Shown piece after piece: positions 61,413 to 64,000 of a stretch of 64,000 nucleotides of DNA. The notes under the pieces were generated by a model. It was not told the origin of the DNA. It worked only from the letters and a program-made list of their open reading frames with translations, and made no database searches. The stretch spans positions 1 through 64,000 of the forward strand of contig NZ_LDPO01000021.1 of NCBI RefSeq assembly GCF_001021505.1. The letters are read 5' to 3'. Position numbers and translations under genes: made by a program. The stretch is from Mycolicibacter heraklionensis (GTDB lineage Bacteria; Actinomycetota; Actinomycetes; Mycobacteriales; Mycobacteriaceae). The stretch's first letter is position 1; each line of letters opens with the position of its first letter.

Positions 61413-63062
61413 TTACCGAGTCGGATAGTCCGGCGTCCAGCGGGACTGCCGGACGGCCTCGGCTATCGCGTCGTCGGAGGCCGCCGGCGCGACGCCGTCA
61501 CGCACCGCCTGGAGGGCTACCGCGGTTGCGATACGGGTGGTGATCCCGGGCAGATCCTCGAACGCGGGCAGCAGCGGCTGGTCGGCGTCGACCAGGGCGG
61601 GGGACGCATCGCCGAGGGTGGTGGCGGCAACCCGCATCATGGCGTCGGTGACCCGTGACGCCCGCGCGGCCGTGACGGCCAGCCCGATCGCCGGGAAGAT
61701 GTAGACGTTGTTGCACTGCGCGACGCGACGGGTGCGCTCGCCGTGTCGGATCGGGGCGAAGGGTGATCCCGTGGCGATCAGCGCGCGCCCATCGGTCCAT
61801 TCGTCGAGCTCCGCAGGGTGTGCCTCGGCCCGGCTGGTGGGGTTGGACAGCGGAAAAATGATCGGACGGTCCGTCTTGGCCGCCAGCTGTCGGACGATTC
61901 CCTCGGTGAAGGCGCCGGCCACCGTCGACAGGCCCAGCAGGATGCCCACATCGACGTGCTGCACCACGTCGGCCAGCCTGCGACCGTCCCAGCCGGCCAC
62001 CCGAGCTGCGGATTGAGCGAAGCGGCGCTGGCTGTCCGAGAGGTCCGCACGGTCATCGGTCAGCAGCCCGTTGACGTCAATCGCCCAGATCCGTTCGGCG
62101 GCCTCGGTTTCGGAGAGTCCTTCGGCGACCATCTGCTGGCGGATCATCTCCAGCACGCCGACGCCCGCCGAGCCGGCGCCGAGCATCACCACCTGCTGCT
62201 GAGACAGCGGGCGCCCGGCGGCGCGGACAGCGCCCTGCAGCGCGCCAAGGGCTACGGCCGCCGTGCCCTGGATGTCGTCGTTGAACGTCAGCAGCCGATC
62301 CCGGTACCGCATCAACAGCGGCAGCGCATGCGTGGTGGCGAAGTCCTCCCACTGCAGCAGCACGTAGGGCAGTTCCTCATGCACGACGGTCACGAAGTCG
62401 TCGACGAAGGCGTAGTAGTCCTCGTCGCTGATCCGGCGATGGCGCCAGCCGAGGTACTGCGGATCGTGGAGCAGGTCGACATTGTCGGTGCCGACGTCGA
62501 GGATGATCGGCAACGTCCGGGCCGGATCGATCCCGCCGATCAGGGTGTACAGCGAGAGCTTGCCGATCGGGATGCCCATGCCGCCGATACCCTGGTCGCC
62601 CAAACCCAGGATGCGCTGTCCGTCGGTGACGACGATGACGTCCACCTCTTGTTCCGGTCGGTTGCGCAGCACCTCCCGCAGCCGATCGCGATCCGGGTAG
62701 GAGACGAAGAGCCCGCGCGGGCGCCGGTAGATCTCGCTGAACCGCTGGCACGCATCACCGACTGTCGGCGTGTAGACGATCGGCAGCATCTCCTCGAGAT
62801 GGTCGCGCAGCAGCCGGTAAAACAACGTCTCGTTGCGGTCCTGTAGCGCCCGCAAGTAGATGTGCTTGTCCAGGTCGTCATGCCGCGTGGAGAACTCGGC
62901 GTAGGTGTGGGCGGCTTGTTCGGCGATGGTTTTCACCGCAACCGGCAGCAGACCCAGCAGGCCGAGCTCGCGGCGCTCGTCTTGGCTGAAGGCGGTGCCC
63001 TTGGTGGTCAGCGGATCGAACAGCAGAGCCTGGCCCCGCCGTTGCCGCCCCCTAGCCGTCAC
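61413..63062 (-). CDS. NAD-dependent malic enzyme
   Basis: 549 residues; oxidative decarboxylation of malate to pyruvate with NAD(P)H release. The N-domain has LPIVYTPTVGDACQ and ILGLGDQGIGGMGIPIGK (malate/metal site), TFNDDIQGTAAV, and the NAD-binding domain VVMLGAGSAGVGV. Length is normal for the large bacterial and eukaryotic-type enzymes. The GTG start at 63062 has GAGAGG about 9 nt upstream. Cytoplasmic. Confidence 0.93.
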   Translation of the reverse strand: MTARGRQRRGQALLFDPLTTKGTAFSQDERRELGLLGLLPVAVKTIAEQAAHTYAEFSTRHDDLDKHIYLRALQDRNETLFYRLLRDHLEEMLPIVYTPTVGDACQRFSEIYRRPRGLFVSYPDRDRLREVLRNRPEQEVDVIVVTDGQRILGLGDQGIGGMGIPIGKLSLYTLIGGIDPARTLPIILDVGTDNVDLLHDPQYLGWRHRRISDEDYYAFVDDFVTVVHEELPYVLLQWEDFATTHALPLLMRYRDRLLTFNDDIQGTAAVALGALQGAVRAAGRPLSQQQVVMLGAGSAGVGVLEMIRQQMVAEGLSETEAAERIWAIDVNGLLTDDRADLSDSQRRFAQSAARVAGWDGRRLADVVQHVDVGILLGLSTVAGAFTEGIVRQLAAKTDRPIIFPLSNPTSRAEAHPAELDEWTDGRALIATGSPFAPIRHGERTRRVAQCNNVYIFPAIGLAVTAARASRVTDAMMRVAATTLGDASPALVDADQPLLPAFEDLPGITTRIATAVALQAVRDGVAPAASDDAIAEAVRQSRWTPDYPTR

Positions 63063-63167
63063 CGTGTCACCTCTCTCATCTCAGCCGACGCAACTGCGGC
63101 TGCCCTTCGTCGCACAATAGAACGGTTCAGCGGCCCGCACCGGCCGTGACTCCCGATGTGCCCGGCG

Positions 63168-64000
63168 CTAACGCCCCGCTCGGTCGATGCGTCTGATCAA
63201 CCGAGCGGTGGCGGCTTCGGCGGCGAGTCGGCGCGCGGACTCCTTGCCGCGGCCCTTGGCCCGGCGCAGAGCCGAGCGGATGGTGATGCCCCGTTCGTAG
63301 GCCTCCACCACGCGCGGGTCGACATAGGAACTGCGGGCGACCGCCGGGGTGTTGCCCAGTTCCTCGGCGACGCAGCGCATGACTGCAGCGACCTCCCGAC
63401 GGCGGACGGTTTTAGAGGTCGGCTCGTTCGCGGCGGCGAAGCTCTCGGCCGCCAGCACGGTGCCATGCCAGGTGCGCAGGTCCTTGACGCTGAACTGCTC
63501 ATCGGTCAGCTCCCGGAACCGCTCGTTGAGGTCGTCGGCTCGGACCTCGCACCAGCCGTCGGAGGTGCGGTACACCAGCAGCCGCGGAAGGTCGGTCGGC
63601 GCGCGCAGCAGTGCTCGCACCGCGCGCACCACCAGTGGATCGTCGACGGAAACGGTGCGCCGCACGCCGCTTTTGGCCGGATAGTCGAAGTCCACGCAAC
63701 CGTTGCGCATCCGGACGTGGTCACGCAGCAGGGTCGCCAGCCCGAAACTGCCGTTTTCCTGGGCGTACTCCTCGCCACCGGCCCGGAAATAGCCCCGGTC
63801 GATGAGCTGCTGGGCGACTGCGAGCACCCGATCGCGTTTTAGGCCGCGACCGCGCAAGTCGGCGAGTACATCGGCGCGCCAGTCTGGCAGCAGGCGGGCC
63901 AGGGTCAGAACCCGGTCGTACTTCTCCTCGGATCGTTCGGCCTGCCACTGCGGGTGATACAGATACTGACGACGTCCGGCGGCGTCTTCCCCGACGGCCT
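63168..64000 (-). CDS. DNA topoisomerase IB (5' end outside window)
   Basis: The C-terminal 277 codons are visible; the gene runs off the right edge. The sequence from the edge reads DAAGRRQYLYHPQW and EKYDRVLTLARLLP, then LKRDRVLAVAQQLIDRGYFRAG, as in poxvirus-type topoisomerase IB. The catalytic pocket follows: RTVSVDDPLV, KDLRTWHGTV with Lys/Arg/His and SSYVDPRVVEAYERG with the nucleophile Tyr. It relaxes supercoils by single-strand breakage. The in-frame TTG at 63857 is not the start. Confidence 0.9.
   Translation of the reverse strand, partial: AVGEDAAGRRQYLYHPQWQAERSEEKYDRVLTLARLLPDWRADVLADLRGRGLKRDRVLAVAQQLIDRGYFRAGGEEYAQENGSFGLATLLRDHVRMRNGCVDFDYPAKSGVRRTVSVDDPLVVRAVRALLRAPTDLPRLLVYRTSDGWCEVRADDLNERFRELTDEQFSVKDLRTWHGTVLAAESFAAANEPTSKTVRRREVAAVMRCVAEELGNTPAVARSSYVDPRVVEAYERGITIRSALRRAKGRGKESARRLAAEAATARLIRRIDRAGR

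Overview
The window is GC-rich mycobacterial chromosome. Most of it is core sequence, with one mobile, defence-rich island in the middle. The core gene order (5S rRNA, TPR-HAD gene, tlyA, nadK, recN, steA, mctB/steB, pyrG, NUDIX, xerD, parA, scpA, scpB, rluB, cmk, der) is the order known from Mycobacterium (Rv1691 to Rv1713 in M. tuberculosis). A 5S rRNA at the left edge of this block means an rrn operon ends here. From memory, fast-growing mycobacteria carry a second rrn operon near tyrS at this place and M. tuberculosis does not, so a Mycolicibacterium-like rapid grower is my inference.

1-21300 is core: end of the rrn operon and its terminator; genes for rRNA methylation, NAD kinase, repair, divisome control and CTP synthesis; a stop/start-overlapping operon for chromosome segregation and ribosome/GTPase functions (parA to der); then a small secreted protein, a TauE/SafE permease and a patatin-like lipase.

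21300-39253 is an accessory island in the 3' half of tRNA-Pro(GGG). The last 44 bases of the att core occur three times: in the tRNA (21331-21374), at 34417-34460 (identical) and at 39210-39253 (3 mismatches). This marks two tandem elements. A paired motif GGGACCA-N4-GGGACCA lies beside each copy and may be the integrase arm sites. Element 1 (13 kb) holds an intact ApeA-type HEPN protein, a tyrosine integrase cut by an IS3-family element, a second ApeA-like gene ruined by a frameshift and by the same IS, two Schlafen-type AlbA_2 proteins, three more proteins with R-x4-H HEPN-like motifs, and a relic of a different integrase. Element 2 (4.8 kb) has no integrase. It holds a small toxin-antitoxin-like pair, a frameshifted pRiA4b ORF-3 gene divergent from a frameshifted SWIM gene, and a HigB/HigA pair with a palindromic operator. 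The HEPN plus AlbA_2 grouping is the best candidate for an undescribed (anti-phage) system.

39254-53000 follows the island: a hypothetical gene, a GIY-YIG protein, a metallophosphoesterase, a secreted serine-protease-like protein without its catalytic residues, then a catabolic cluster. In the cluster, a minus-strand operon (Baeyer-Villiger monooxygenase, two-domain SDR, amidohydrolase) diverges from a plus-strand set (alpha/beta hydrolase, PF10118 protein, second Baeyer-Villiger monooxygenase, VOC protein, SDR, D-aminoacylase-like amidohydrolase). A TetR regulator sits between them, and the sequence TGTAAAC recurs in its own and the divergent promoter regions. The set fits oxidation of a ketone to an ester or lactone and hydrolysis of the products; the substrate is not visible.

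53000-64000 is chromosomal: MpaB-type oxygenase, F420-dependent LLM oxidoreductase, TspO, quinone oxidoreductase, DJ-1/PfpI protein, a PIF1-like helicase fused to a degenerate exonuclease-like domain and a BRCT domain, an M15-like secreted peptidase, malic enzyme and a partial topoisomerase IB.
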